From positions 1-64,000 of the forward strand of contig DASRJE010000102.1 of assembly GCA_035649635.1 (NCBI GenBank): a stretch of 64,000 nucleotides of DNA, in the 5' to 3' direction. A program made the position numbers and the translations under genes. Source of the stretch: Gp6-AA40 sp035649635. GTDB taxonomy: Bacteria; Acidobacteriota; Vicinamibacteria; Vicinamibacterales; UBA2999. This document shows positions 40,065-48,329 of this stretch, piece after piece. The notes beneath the pieces are model-generated. The model made no database searches, was not told the origin of the DNA, and saw only the letters and a list, made by a program, of their open reading frames with translations. Every line of letters begins with the position of its first letter. Within the stretch, counting starts at the first letter, position 1.

Positions 40065-41048
40065 TTATGGGATGACTGTGAGCTGATTCGTCTTCGTACT
40101 CTGCCGTCCCAAATTGTCGGTAATCGTCAGTGTCACGTTGTAGACGCCCGGCGACCCGTACCGTCCAGTCACCGTCGACGTCGACCCCGAATCAAACGGC
40201 TGGCTGCCGTCGCCGAAATCCCACACGTGACGGACGATAGTCCCACCCGCGCCGACCGTTGATGTGGACGTAAACGTCACAAGTACTCCAACAGCAGGTG
40301 TTACCGGTGCGTTCGAGAAGTTGGCCGTAGGTGCGGCAGGAGATGCGACGACGACGTACTTCGTGGTACTGCTTGACACGCCGCCTGCACTGACGGTCAA
40401 GGTCACCGCCTGGGGACCGGACGTCTGGAAGACATGCTGAACGACCTGTCCCGATCCTGAATTCCCGTCGCCAAAGTTCCAGCTGTACTCGCACGCCTGG
40501 CCGCACGCCTTGTTACTCAACTTTGTCGACGAGGCATCAAATGTCACGACGTCAAAGACTGCCGGCGTCGTCGGCGCAGCTGTGAAGGCCGGCTCTGGCA
40601 CATCGGGACCAAGGAGAGCGACCGTAACGATCTGGCCCCGTGCGTTATCGAGGTTTTCACCGACAGGCACAGCCAAGATAGACGCACTCGAAGCCGGCGT
40701 GTTCACACTCGGCGCCGTGAATGTCACTGATCCGTTGCCAGCCGAGTCTGTAACAACCTCACCTGCGGACAACGTGCCCACGTCGGTGGTCACCACGACT
40801 CGCTTTTGTGTGATTGGAGCGTTCGTAACGCCGTCCCGCAAGTTGACGCGGATCGTCGACTGCGAGCTACCATCACGAGCCACGATATCCGGCGACGCCG
40901 CCAGAGTGATTGAGAGACCAAAACCGGACGGCCCGGCGAGCGGGGGGGCAGATTGACTCTCCGTCATGCACCCACTCAGGATCAGCGCCGCGCTGGCTGC
41001 GCACGCAGCCCGGACAATCGTAGCTGGAGACGTTCTGTCGCTGTGCAT
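40065..41048 (-). CDS. Lipoprotein with Big_1-like and two PKD domains
   Basis: 327 residues. A lipoprotein signal (AACAASAALILSGC, lipobox LSG-C near residue 27) is followed by an Ig-like Big_1 domain (about 45-150: ASPDIVARDGSSQSTIRVNL, VTTDVGTLSAGEVVTDSAGN). Two PKD domains come next (about 152-238 and 242-327), each with the FGDG motif (YSWNFGDG, HVWDFGDG). Such beta-sandwich arrays are extracellular or periplasmic binding or spacer modules. Its place directly after a lipoprotein gene and pilQ on the same strand suggests a link with pilus assembly or surface adhesion; this is inference from context only. Confidence 0.82.
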   Translation of the reverse strand: MHSDRTSPATIVRAACAASAALILSGCMTESQSAPPLAGPSGFGLSITLAASPDIVARDGSSQSTIRVNLRDGVTNAPITQKRVVVTTDVGTLSAGEVVTDSAGNGSVTFTAPSVNTPASSASILAVPVGENLDNARGQIVTVALLGPDVPEPAFTAAPTTPAVFDVVTFDASSTKLSNKACGQACEYSWNFGDGNSGSGQVVQHVFQTSGPQAVTLTVSAGGVSSSTTKYVVVASPAAPTANFSNAPVTPAVGVLVTFTSTSTVGAGGTIVRHVWDFGDGSQPFDSGSTSTVTGRYGSPGVYNVTLTITDNLGRQSTKTNQLTVIP

Positions 41049-41056
41049 CTTCGTTC

Positions 41057-41641
41057 CTACTCAGGGTCCGCGAAATTGCCAAAGTCGACGCCGATCGTGG
41101 CCGTGGCGCTCACGTCGTTGCCGGCCTGGTCGTGACCGTAAAACGTCACGTAGGCGATCGTCGAGATGATGTCGAAGTTGGCCGCAAGCGCCTTCAATGG
41201 CGCCTCTTCCTTCGCGGCGTGGCGCACGAGCTGGAACACAGCCGACGCTGCGCCGTCACTCGGAACCGTGAAAGTCAAGGCTGAATCGAACGAATAGGGG
41301 ACGTCCACACCCTGAGTGCTGCGACCATCGGTCCGCCGGTACTCGACGCGATACCGCGTGATCGTGACAGCGTTGAGAAGGGTCGGGCCGACGCTGACCC
41401 CCGGCACACCGGGATCCTTAAGGATCACCCGCATCTCGACTTCAGCCATGTCGTTGAACGTCGAGTTCCTGGTGACGACGTCGGAGAGCAACGTCCCGTG
41501 TTCGTCGTCGCCGACGATAAGGCTGTCCACGACCAGGACGACTGGTCCGCGTCCTTCGCGCGTGAACTCTCCACACGCCGACGACACCGCGACGAGTGCC
41601 ACTACGAAAAGCAGCTTCACGAATTTCGCAGTCACGTGCAT
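41057..41641 (-). CDS. Putative lipoprotein linked to pilQ
   Basis: 194 residues. N-terminal MHVTAKFVKLLFVVALVAVSSAC is a lipoprotein signal peptide with Cys at about 23. The mature part is predicted beta-rich (VVLVVDSLIVGDDEHGTLLS, AVTITRYRVEYRRTDG, TIAYVTFYGHDQAGNDVSATATIGVDF). It carries no family signature that I recognise. It starts 8 bases after pilQ and ends 9 bases before the PKD lipoprotein, so it almost certainly shares their transcript. Possible role: secretin pilotin or accessory outer-membrane protein. Confidence 0.75.
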   Translation of the reverse strand: MHVTAKFVKLLFVVALVAVSSACGEFTREGRGPVVLVVDSLIVGDDEHGTLLSDVVTRNSTFNDMAEVEMRVILKDPGVPGVSVGPTLLNAVTITRYRVEYRRTDGRSTQGVDVPYSFDSALTFTVPSDGAASAVFQLVRHAAKEEAPLKALAANFDIISTIAYVTFYGHDQAGNDVSATATIGVDFGNFADPE

Positions 41642-41648
41642 TTCTCTC

Positions 41649-44036
41649 CTAGAGCCTCATGATCTTCGGGGTGATGAAGATGAGCAGCTCACGACTTTCA
41701 TCCGAGAACTCGTTCCTCTGGAACAGCCAGCCGAGAAGCGGAATCCGATGAAGTCCGGGCGTCCGGTCTTGGCTCGCCTGCTCGCGGCTGACATAAATAC
41801 CGCCGATGACGGTCGTGTCGCCATCGCCAACGAGCACCTGCGTTAGCGCACGCTGAGTGTCGATGGGCGGAATGCCGTTGACGGCACGGCTGAAGTCGGG
41901 CGACGCGTTCTCGACTGAGATCCGCATGATCACAGTATTGGTGGCGGTAATCTGCGGGGTCACCCGAAGCGTCAACGCGGCATCCTTGAACGAGACGGTC
42001 ACGGTGTTGTTTGCGACCGTCTGAATCGGAATCTGGATGCCCTGCGTAATCTCGGCCTCGATGTTGTTCTGCGTCGAAACTCGCGGCGTGGAAAGGATCC
42101 GCCCTTGGCCAGTTGATTCGAGGGCGGTGAGCGCGACGTCGAGGTTCACGGCACCATTGACGGATCCGAGCGCCAAACCGATTCCGCTGGTAGCCGGGCT
42201 CACACCCATATTCACGACACTGCCGACAGCATCCGCACCGGTCGCATCTCCACTCTGCGTCGCTCCGGTCCGGCCGGTGAGCGATCCCTGATTCGGGAAC
42301 GAGAACGGCAGCGTGTTTCCGAGCGCCGTGCTCGCGCGCGCCCCAACGCCCCACTGGATGCCGATGTTCCGCGCAAAGTCGCGAGTCGTCTGAACGATAC
42401 GCGCCTCGATCTCGACCTGCGGCTCGGGACGATCGAGTGTCGTGATGAGCGCCGACGCGCGCTCCAGGCGGTCGGCGAGGTCGTTGATGATGAGCGTGTT
42501 GGTTCGCGCGTCGAACTGGATCTGGCCGCGCTGCGACAGTACGGTCTGCGTGAGCAACTGCCGTAAATCTTCAGCCTTGGCGTAACTGAGCGAACGCGTC
42601 AGCACACGCAGTTCGCCGGCGAGCGCCTGCTCGTCCGACAGCTTCCGGCGCTGCGCCTCTTCGTCGGCCAGAACGGTCAGCGGGGCGATGCGGACGATCG
42701 TGCCGTCGATGACATATCCAAGCTTGTTGGCGCGCAGGATGATGTCGAGTGCCTGATCCCACGGCACATCGCGAAGCGCGACGTCCACCGTACCCTGAAT
42801 CGTCGGGTCGATCACCAGGTTCAAACCGCTGATTTCGGAGAAGGTTCTCAACACCGCACGAAGATCCGCACCCTGGAAGTCGAGGCTCACCGGGTTTCCG
42901 GTATAGCGCGGTTGCGCGGGAGCAATTGCTTGAGGCTGTGCGGGAGCGGCCGGATTCGCCGGGACCTGCGCCGGCGGGACAGCCTGTGCGGCGACGCGCT
43001 GAACCGGCGCGACAGGAGCCGACGCGCGCGTTGCAGGCACAGATTCAACATCCCGTCTCTCGACGTTGCTCGGGACGCCTTGGGCGCCAGTCGAAGGGCG
43101 GCTCTGCAGTGCGCTGAATGGATCGGCGGCTGGCTCGTCGAACACCAGCGTCAGATCGTTGCCGTCCTGCGACGACTCGACCCGATAGGGGGCGCTGCGC
43201 GACAGATCGATGTTGACCTGTGTCATCAGCGGCGCGCTCGGATCGATTCCGATGCGCACGCGCTCGATCGGCCCCTGCCCGACGTTGGTCGTCTTCTGTA
43301 CCGCGGACGTCACATTCGGGAGGTTCACGACAACGCGCCGCGGTCCATCCTTCGGTTCGTTGATGCTTGTCGCAATCAGTCGTGAAGTTCCGAGCAGGCT
43401 GACGGCCGTGGCGTTACCGCGCTTCTGCACGCGTACGTCGCGAATGGCAGGCGACGGACCGCGCAAACTCACGGCCGGCTCTACGGAAGGAGTTGCAGCA
43501 GGTGCACTGACCGGAGCAGCCGAGGCTGCCGGTGCGGGCGCGGCCGCCGTCGGTGCGGGCGCGCCTGCCGGTGTTGGCGCAGCAGCCGGAGTGGCTACCG
43601 GAGTCGCCGCGACCGCCGCCCTCTCGGCCTCGACGTAGATGACGTTCCGCGAACTGCGGACCCGCGGGCGCATCGGCTGATCGAGATTCATGCGAACGCG
43701 AGCGACGATCGTGCCGTCGTTGGCGGCGGCATGCTCCACCTGCACGGACGCGATCGGGTTACGTGGGTCGGCGGAAAACTCGTTCTGGAAACCGACAGCG
43801 ACGACGTCGCGCAGTTCGACGACGAAGGTCTTGGGGTCGGGCTGCGAGGCGATGTACGGCACAGGAGTCGTTGCCTCGATGGCAATTACGCCCATGCGTC
43901 CGTCGACACGAGACGCGATCCGCTTCAGCATCGCCGCGTCGTTGCCTGCCCCGCTCACTCGCAGCGGAATCATGGCGCCGACCGCCATGGCGAGACAGAG
44001 CCCGAGTAGCATCGAATATCGGTACGTTACTGGCAT
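41649..44036 (-). CDS. pilQ: Type IV pilus secretin PilQ
   Basis: 795 residues from ATG 44036, which gives a proper signal peptide (MPVTYRYSMLLGLCLAMAVGAMIPL); a GTG at 44108 would add 24 unlikely residues. AMIN domains occupy about 30-125 and 195-300, with an Ala/Pro-rich linker between them. The STN/N0 domain is at about 375-445 (SLDFQGADLRAVLRTFSEISGLNLVID). An N1 domain and the C-terminal secretin pore follow, ending LLGWLFQRNEFSDESRELLIFITPKIM. PilQ is the outer-membrane channel for pilus extrusion. pilP precedes it, and two lipoproteins follow. Confidence 0.95.
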   Translation of the reverse strand: MPVTYRYSMLLGLCLAMAVGAMIPLRVSGAGNDAAMLKRIASRVDGRMGVIAIEATTPVPYIASQPDPKTFVVELRDVVAVGFQNEFSADPRNPIASVQVEHAAANDGTIVARVRMNLDQPMRPRVRSSRNVIYVEAERAAVAATPVATPAAAPTPAGAPAPTAAAPAPAASAAPVSAPAATPSVEPAVSLRGPSPAIRDVRVQKRGNATAVSLLGTSRLIATSINEPKDGPRRVVVNLPNVTSAVQKTTNVGQGPIERVRIGIDPSAPLMTQVNIDLSRSAPYRVESSQDGNDLTLVFDEPAADPFSALQSRPSTGAQGVPSNVERRDVESVPATRASAPVAPVQRVAAQAVPPAQVPANPAAPAQPQAIAPAQPRYTGNPVSLDFQGADLRAVLRTFSEISGLNLVIDPTIQGTVDVALRDVPWDQALDIILRANKLGYVIDGTIVRIAPLTVLADEEAQRRKLSDEQALAGELRVLTRSLSYAKAEDLRQLLTQTVLSQRGQIQFDARTNTLIINDLADRLERASALITTLDRPEPQVEIEARIVQTTRDFARNIGIQWGVGARASTALGNTLPFSFPNQGSLTGRTGATQSGDATGADAVGSVVNMGVSPATSGIGLALGSVNGAVNLDVALTALESTGQGRILSTPRVSTQNNIEAEITQGIQIPIQTVANNTVTVSFKDAALTLRVTPQITATNTVIMRISVENASPDFSRAVNGIPPIDTQRALTQVLVGDGDTTVIGGIYVSREQASQDRTPGLHRIPLLGWLFQRNEFSDESRELLIFITPKIMRL

Positions 44037-44107
44037 CGTTCGAACCCCGCCTGCGCGATGGCGCCACACGGCCTCCGCACCGCGTCTGCCTCCATGAAAC
44101 GTCTCCA

Positions 44108-44632
44108 CTACTTAACCTCTTCCGTCTGTCGGAGCAGCTTTCGCACTTCGTGTTCCTTCGCGATCGAAAGCGGATCGTTGACCTGCTGCAGAATGACCAT
44201 CGCATCGGCCGTGATCGATCGAATCGATCCGTCGGCCAGCTTGTCGCCAGCGCGCACGATGTAGGTCTTGTTGTCCACGCCCTGAAGGATGCCGACGAAG
44301 CTGCCCTGGCTCCTGAGCGTGCCGCGCAGGCTCACTTCGGCCGTGCCCAGGCCGGCTAGGCCCGCCACGCGCTTGCCTGCCTCGTTCGTGGTTGAACCCC
44401 GACGCAAGAGGCTGACAAACGGGTCGCGACGCCCGTCTGCGTTGTAGGTGAATCCCTGCGGTTCGACCGAATCGGACTTCTTCTCCGCCGCCGCGCTCTG
44501 AGCGGGGGCAGCCGTCGTCGGCGCCGCCGGCACCGCAGCGGATGTCTGCTGGCTGGTTGGTGGGGCTTGCGCAAATCCCACCTCTCCGGCGAGGAGGAGT
44601 GTTAACGGCAAGAGAGCAAGGGAGCGAGTCAC
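44108..44632 (-). CDS. pilP: Type IV pilus assembly lipoprotein-like protein PilP
   Basis: 174 residues from GTG 44632 (GGAG eight bases upstream), giving a signal-like N-terminus (TRSLALLPLTLLLAGEVGFAQ); the frame open to 44875 overlaps pilO and is not conserved. No lipobox Cys is present, unlike classical PilP. The C-terminal domain (RRDPFVSLLRRG, LRGTLRSQGSFVGILQGVDNKTYIVRAGDKLADGSIRSITADAMVI) is the PilP beta module that bridges PilNO and PilQ. Confidence 0.88.
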   Translation of the reverse strand: MTRSLALLPLTLLLAGEVGFAQAPPTSQQTSAAVPAAPTTAAPAQSAAAEKKSDSVEPQGFTYNADGRRDPFVSLLRRGSTTNEAGKRVAGLAGLGTAEVSLRGTLRSQGSFVGILQGVDNKTYIVRAGDKLADGSIRSITADAMVILQQVNDPLSIAKEHEVRKLLRQTEEVK

Positions 44633-44637
44633 CAGCG

Positions 44638-45255
44638 TTACTCCGTTCGGGCAGCGCCGGCCGGGGCGGCCGCTGGCGCTGGCTTCGCGTCGATCAGCAC
44701 GAACGTCGTTGCCGTGCACTCGGCGGTTATGGTCGCCCCAGCGCTGGCCGACTTCTCGTCCTGCGCTTTGATCTTGATGTTGCCCACGTTGATGATGCGG
44801 TTGAACTTGCTGACGCGTTCGAGGAACGCGCCCAGATCGTGATAGGTGCCTTCGAGCTCGAGGCCGATCGGCCACTCCGCATGCATCTGGCGTCGCGTCA
44901 CCGGGCGCGGCGTGAATCCACGGATCGTCAAGCGAGACTGCGTCGCCATCGCCTGAACGCGGCGCAGCAGATCCGCGACGTCCTGCTCCTCGGGCAGCAC
45001 CGCTCGCAGGCGATCGAGCTGGGCTTCGAGTTGCTCCACTTCGCGTCGGAACTCGGGAAGGCGCTTTGCGGTGGCGAGACCACGATCGATCGTTTGGTTG
45101 ATCTTGGCGAGCTCGCCCCTGCGCGTCTCAATCGCGTCCATGGCGTCTCGGGCAACCCAGTTCCAGAACGCGCCAACAGCCGCGAGCGACAGCGCGACGA
45201 AGACGCCGACCTGGCTGTACCAGGGCAACTTGCTGAGGCTAAGGTTGATCGCCAC
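44638..45255 (-). CDS. pilO: Type IV pilus inner-membrane protein PilO
   Basis: 205 residues, GTG start. A short cytoplasmic stretch, one membrane helix (QVGVFVALSLAAVGAFWNWVA, about 16-36), a coiled-coil (ELAKINQTIDRGLATAKRLPEFRREVEQLEAQLDRL), and the ferredoxin-like domain (LPEEQDVADLLRRVQ, WPIGLELEGTYHDLGAFLERVSKFNRIINVGNI) match PilO. It pairs with PilN in the alignment subcomplex. pilP follows after 5 bases. Confidence 0.92.
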   Translation of the reverse strand: MAINLSLSKLPWYSQVGVFVALSLAAVGAFWNWVARDAMDAIETRRGELAKINQTIDRGLATAKRLPEFRREVEQLEAQLDRLRAVLPEEQDVADLLRRVQAMATQSRLTIRGFTPRPVTRRQMHAEWPIGLELEGTYHDLGAFLERVSKFNRIINVGNIKIKAQDEKSASAGATITAECTATTFVLIDAKPAPAAAPAGAARTE

Positions 45256-45301
45256 TACCAGACCCTCGTCCGACTCAAGCCTTTGATACGGGACATCGCG
45301 C

Positions 45302-45949
45302 TTATCTCGCAGCCGGCGGCGGTGCGCCCCTGCCCGCGGGAGCAGCCGCAGCAGCGGCGCTACCGGCGGAAGTCAGTTCCGCCTTGACGGTGAAATTGAT
45401 CAACTCCGTGGGCTGCGCGTTCGGATTAGCGCCACGACCGGCCTCAACCTGGCTGTCGACGATCTCAATCGGCTTTTTGAGCAGCGCACCGTTCCCAAGA
45501 TTGCCCACGAAATCCGAGAGCCCGATGAGCGTCGTGCTCAGGCCCTTGATCGTCACGCCCGAACCGTCCTGCGACATGTCGGTAAGCCACATCATGTCGG
45601 GGAGGCTGCGGCTGATATGGTCGAGGAGCTGCACCGGAACGCTCTGCCCGCTCCGGAGTTGCTCGATCAACTGCACGCGTTGCTGCAATTGCGTGCGCTG
45701 CGCTTCGAAACGTTGCACCTCCGCGAGCAGCGATTGGAGTCGCGCCGCTTCCTGTTGCCGCGCGGCGATCTCCGCCTCGAGTTGCGCGGCCTCGTTGTTG
45801 AGGCTCCAGTACCACCAGCCGATGCCCACGCCGGCGACGACCAGGATCAGGCTGCACGCAAAGGTGAGCCGTTGTCCCAGGTCGAATGACGGGACCTTGC
45901 TGGGTTTCGCCTTCTGACGCTCGGTCCCGAGGAGGTTGATGCGAATCAT
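45302..45949 (-). CDS. pilN: Type IV pilus inner-membrane protein PilN
   Basis: 215 residues. Begins MIRINLLGTERQKAK, the conserved PilM-binding segment (INLL). Then comes a membrane helix (LILVVAGVGIGWWYWSL, about 35-51), a coiled-coil (AAQLEAEIAARQQEAARLQSLLAEVQRFEAQ) and a ferredoxin-like domain. It overlaps pilM by 4 bases (ATGA). It links cytoplasmic PilM to periplasmic PilO and PilP. Confidence 0.94.
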   Translation of the reverse strand: MIRINLLGTERQKAKPSKVPSFDLGQRLTFACSLILVVAGVGIGWWYWSLNNEAAQLEAEIAARQQEAARLQSLLAEVQRFEAQRTQLQQRVQLIEQLRSGQSVPVQLLDHISRSLPDMMWLTDMSQDGSGVTIKGLSTTLIGLSDFVGNLGNGALLKKPIEIVDSQVEAGRGANPNAQPTELINFTVKAELTSAGSAAAAAAPAGRGAPPPAAR

Positions 45950-47013
45950 CGATCGCCCACCTTCCGCAGCGCGAGGCCAACGGCCACGGCCGCCGTGGAC
46001 GCATGTTCAACGGCGTCCCGACCGAGCTTCTTGGAATCCCATACGATGGCGCGGAACGGATCGAACTCTTCGACCGGCGCGCTGAAGCGCTCCTGCAACA
46101 TGTCGCGGAAACCGTCCACGCGAGAGGCGCCGCCGCTCAGCATGATGCGGTCGATGCGTTCGGACGACGCGGTCGCCTTGAAGAAGTCGAATGTCTTCTG
46201 CACTTCGAGGAGCACGTTCTCGGTGACGGCCCGCAGCACGGGCTGCGCTTCCTCGAACGAAGCGCCGTCGACGGGAATTCCCTTCTTCAGTTGCTCCGCC
46301 GATTCGTGTGGCAGATCGAGTTCTTTCTGAACAGCCTCGGTGTATGCGTTGCCGCCGATCGAAATGTCGCGGGTGAACATCGACTGCTCACCCTGGAGAA
46401 TGTTGATGTTGATCGCGCTGGCGCCCGCGTTCAGCAGGACAACGACTTGTGCCGGATCCAGTCCGTAGTTGATGTCGTACGCGTTCTGCAGCGCGAATGC
46501 GTCGACGTCGACGATGACCGGGGTGCGCCCGGCCTGCGCGATGACGCCGGTGTAGTCGCCGATCTTTTCCTTTTTCGCCGCAACGAGGAGGACTTCCATG
46601 CTGCCGCGCGAATCAGGACCGGTCCCCGGGTCGAGGATCTGGTAGTCGAGATTGACGTCTTGAATGTCGAAGGGGATGTACTGCTCGGCCTCCCAGTAGA
46701 TCGACTCGTCGAGCTCCGACTCGGTCATGACCGGCAGCGTGATTTTCTTGACGATCACGGCGTTGCCGGAAAGCGAGGCGCAGACGTCCTTGCCCTTGAA
46801 AGCCTTGTTGTGCTCGAACACGTTGCGGATGGCTTCTGCCACGGCACCCGCATCGATGATGGCGCCGTCAACGATGGCATCGGCCGGAACCGGCTCCGCC
46901 CCGTACGCCGCCACGCGAAACGCCTTACCGGCGGCCTTCAGCTCGACGGCTTTTACGGCGCTCGATCCGATGTCGAGCCCAACGACCGACTTCGATTTAC
47001 CAATGCCAAACAT
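45946..47013 (-). CDS. pilM: Type IV pilus assembly protein PilM
   Basis: 355 residues, actin/FtsA-like. SVVGLDIGSSAVKAVEL is the phosphate-1 motif and IMLSGGASRVDGFRDML the adenosine motif. Intermediate blocks include SLSGNAVIVKKITLPVM, WEAEQYIPFDIQDVNLDYQIL and VVLLNAGASAININIL. It is a cytoplasmic ATP-binding protein that binds the PilN N-terminus. It is the first gene of pilMNOPQ, and a sigma-54 promoter lies 53-68 bases upstream. Confidence 0.96.
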   Translation of the reverse strand: MFGIGKSKSVVGLDIGSSAVKAVELKAAGKAFRVAAYGAEPVPADAIVDGAIIDAGAVAEAIRNVFEHNKAFKGKDVCASLSGNAVIVKKITLPVMTESELDESIYWEAEQYIPFDIQDVNLDYQILDPGTGPDSRGSMEVLLVAAKKEKIGDYTGVIAQAGRTPVIVDVDAFALQNAYDINYGLDPAQVVVLLNAGASAININILQGEQSMFTRDISIGGNAYTEAVQKELDLPHESAEQLKKGIPVDGASFEEAQPVLRAVTENVLLEVQKTFDFFKATASSERIDRIMLSGGASRVDGFRDMLQERFSAPVEEFDPFRAIVWDSKKLGRDAVEHASTAAVAVGLALRKVGDR

Positions 47014-47065
47014 ATGGGAGCTCTCTAACGCACCGCTCTCTCAACTTGTGATCTCCGATCACAGG

Positions 47066-47081
47066 CGCAACCGCTGTGCCA
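47066..47081 (-). promoter_or_regulatory. Sigma-54 (RpoN) promoter for pilMNOPQ
   Basis: On the minus strand TGGCAC (47081-47076), five bases AGCGG, TTGC (47070-47067) and G fit the -24/-12 consensus TGGCAC-N5-TTGC exactly. Predicted start near 47055, leaving a leader of about 40 bases before the pilM ATG. Confidence 0.75.
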
Positions 47082-47326
47082 CTAGCTCGACCACTCGTTC
47101 TTGGCCTATTTCCGTGCATTCGCGCCCTTCGCCGGTCGCGCGGGTGGCATTTTTCCGAATGCCCCTGACGACAAAACGGTGCACGAATCACACTTCTGTC
47201 ATGCGGCCAACTCAGGCACTCGCCGGACGAAGTTGTTATCGGCAGAAATGTTCCGGACTACAAATGAACGGCTGCTTTCGTGGGCGGCACTCACGAAGTC
47301 GGGAGAAGTCCCTCTATCTCATTGGC

Positions 47327-47356
47327 TTGACAAGATGTGACAGCGGTCCGTATGAT
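47327..47356 (+). promoter_or_regulatory. Sigma-70 promoter for the rplM-rpsI-rpsB operon
   Basis: TTGACA (47327-47332), 18-base spacer, TATGAT (47351-47356). A perfect -35 with a one-off -10, about 130 bases before the rplM ATG; the long leader leaves room for ribosomal-protein autoregulation. Confidence 0.78.
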
Positions 47357-47488
47357 TAGCGTTTACGGTCGTAAAGGATGTCCGCGCTGTTTGGCGTCGG
47401 TCGGATATTGGACCGAAAGCGTGGACCAACCCAGCCTCTGCCGTTACAGTGGCCGGGGCGAAGGAATCCCTTTCACTGCAGAGTAATC

Positions 47489-47920
47489 ATGCGTACGTTT
47501 GTCGCGAGCGCGAAACGCGCCGACAGCCAGTGGCACGTCATTGACGCTGAGGGCCAGGTCCTGGGCCGGGTGGCCACGTTGAGTGCCCGGCTCCTCCAGG
47601 GGAAGCACAAGGCTTCCTACACCCCCTTCATCGACACGGGCGATCACGTCGTCATCATCAACGCCGGCGCCGTCAAGCTCACGGGCGATAAGGAACAGAA
47701 CAAGATTTATCGCCGGCACAGCGGTTTCGAAGGCGGCCTGCGCGAGGAGCGCGCGGTCGACGTACGAAAGCGGAAGCCGGTTCGTTTAGTAGAGGAAGCT
47801 GTCCGCGGCATGCTGCCAAAGACCAAGATGGGAGACGCGATGTACCGCAAGCTCAAGGTCTACGCCGGTCCCGAACATCCTCATTCCGCACAGCAACCGA
47901 AAAAGATCGAGGTCGCCTAG
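47489..47920 (+). CDS. rplM: 50S ribosomal protein L13
   Basis: 143 residues from ATG 47489 (MRTFVASAKRADSQWHVIDA); longer readings add unrelated sequence. Core blocks LGRVATLSARLLQGKHKASYTPFIDTGDHVVIINAGAVKLTG and MLPKTKMGDAMYRKLKVYAG are typical. Early-assembly 23S rRNA protein. rpsI begins two bases after its stop, the near-universal L13-S9 pair. Confidence 0.97.
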   Translation: MRTFVASAKRADSQWHVIDAEGQVLGRVATLSARLLQGKHKASYTPFIDTGDHVVIINAGAVKLTGDKEQNKIYRRHSGFEGGLREERAVDVRKRKPVRLVEEAVRGMLPKTKMGDAMYRKLKVYAGPEHPHSAQQPKKIEVA

Positions 47921-47921
47921 C

Positions 47922-48314
47922 TTGGCAAGCATCGAATACTACGGCACAGGTCGCCGCAAGACATCGACCGCACGCGTTTTCCTCCGCCCCGGCAAGGGCA
48001 CCATTACCGTTAACCATCGCGAGTTCGATCGGTATTTCACGACAGACGCTCTGCGCACTCAGGTGCGTCGTCCATTGCTGCTGACCGAGACGGGTGAGAA
48101 GTTCGACATCCTCGCGACGGTCGATGGCGGTGGTGTGAACGGCCAGGCTGGGGCCATGCGGCTGGGTATCGCGCGTGCGCTCTGCGATTTCAACCTCGAG
48201 CTGCGGAAACAGTTGAAGAAGGACGGACTGCTGACGTCCGATTCGCGAGTCAAGGAACGGAAGAAGTACGGTCTGGCTGGTGCGCGCAAGCGCTTCCAGT
48301 TCAGCAAGCGTTAG
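47922..48314 (+). CDS. rpsI: 30S ribosomal protein S9
   Basis: 130 residues, TTG start. YYGTGRRKTSTARVFLRPGKG at the N-terminus and the tRNA-contacting basic tail KKYGLAGARKRFQFSKR at the C-terminus are diagnostic. It follows rplM directly and precedes rpsB by 15 bases that include a GAGGG ribosome site. Confidence 0.97.
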   Translation: MASIEYYGTGRRKTSTARVFLRPGKGTITVNHREFDRYFTTDALRTQVRRPLLLTETGEKFDILATVDGGGVNGQAGAMRLGIARALCDFNLELRKQLKKDGLLTSDSRVKERKKYGLAGARKRFQFSKR

Positions 48315-48329
48315 GAAGAGGGAGGGCTC

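Larger units (their letters stand above)
47014..47488. other. 475-base divergent regulatory region, pilM/rplM
   Basis: It contains a sigma-54 promoter facing pilM (47066-47081) and a sigma-70 promoter facing rplM (47327-47356), plus an approximately 125-base rplM leader. The short frames within it (for example 79 codons at 47101-47340) show no recognisable family and I do not call genes. Confidence 0.7.

Noticed and set aside
47101..47340. 79-codon plus-strand frame before rplM
   Set aside because: No family, no ribosome site, and it covers the clear TTGACA-TATGAT promoter.
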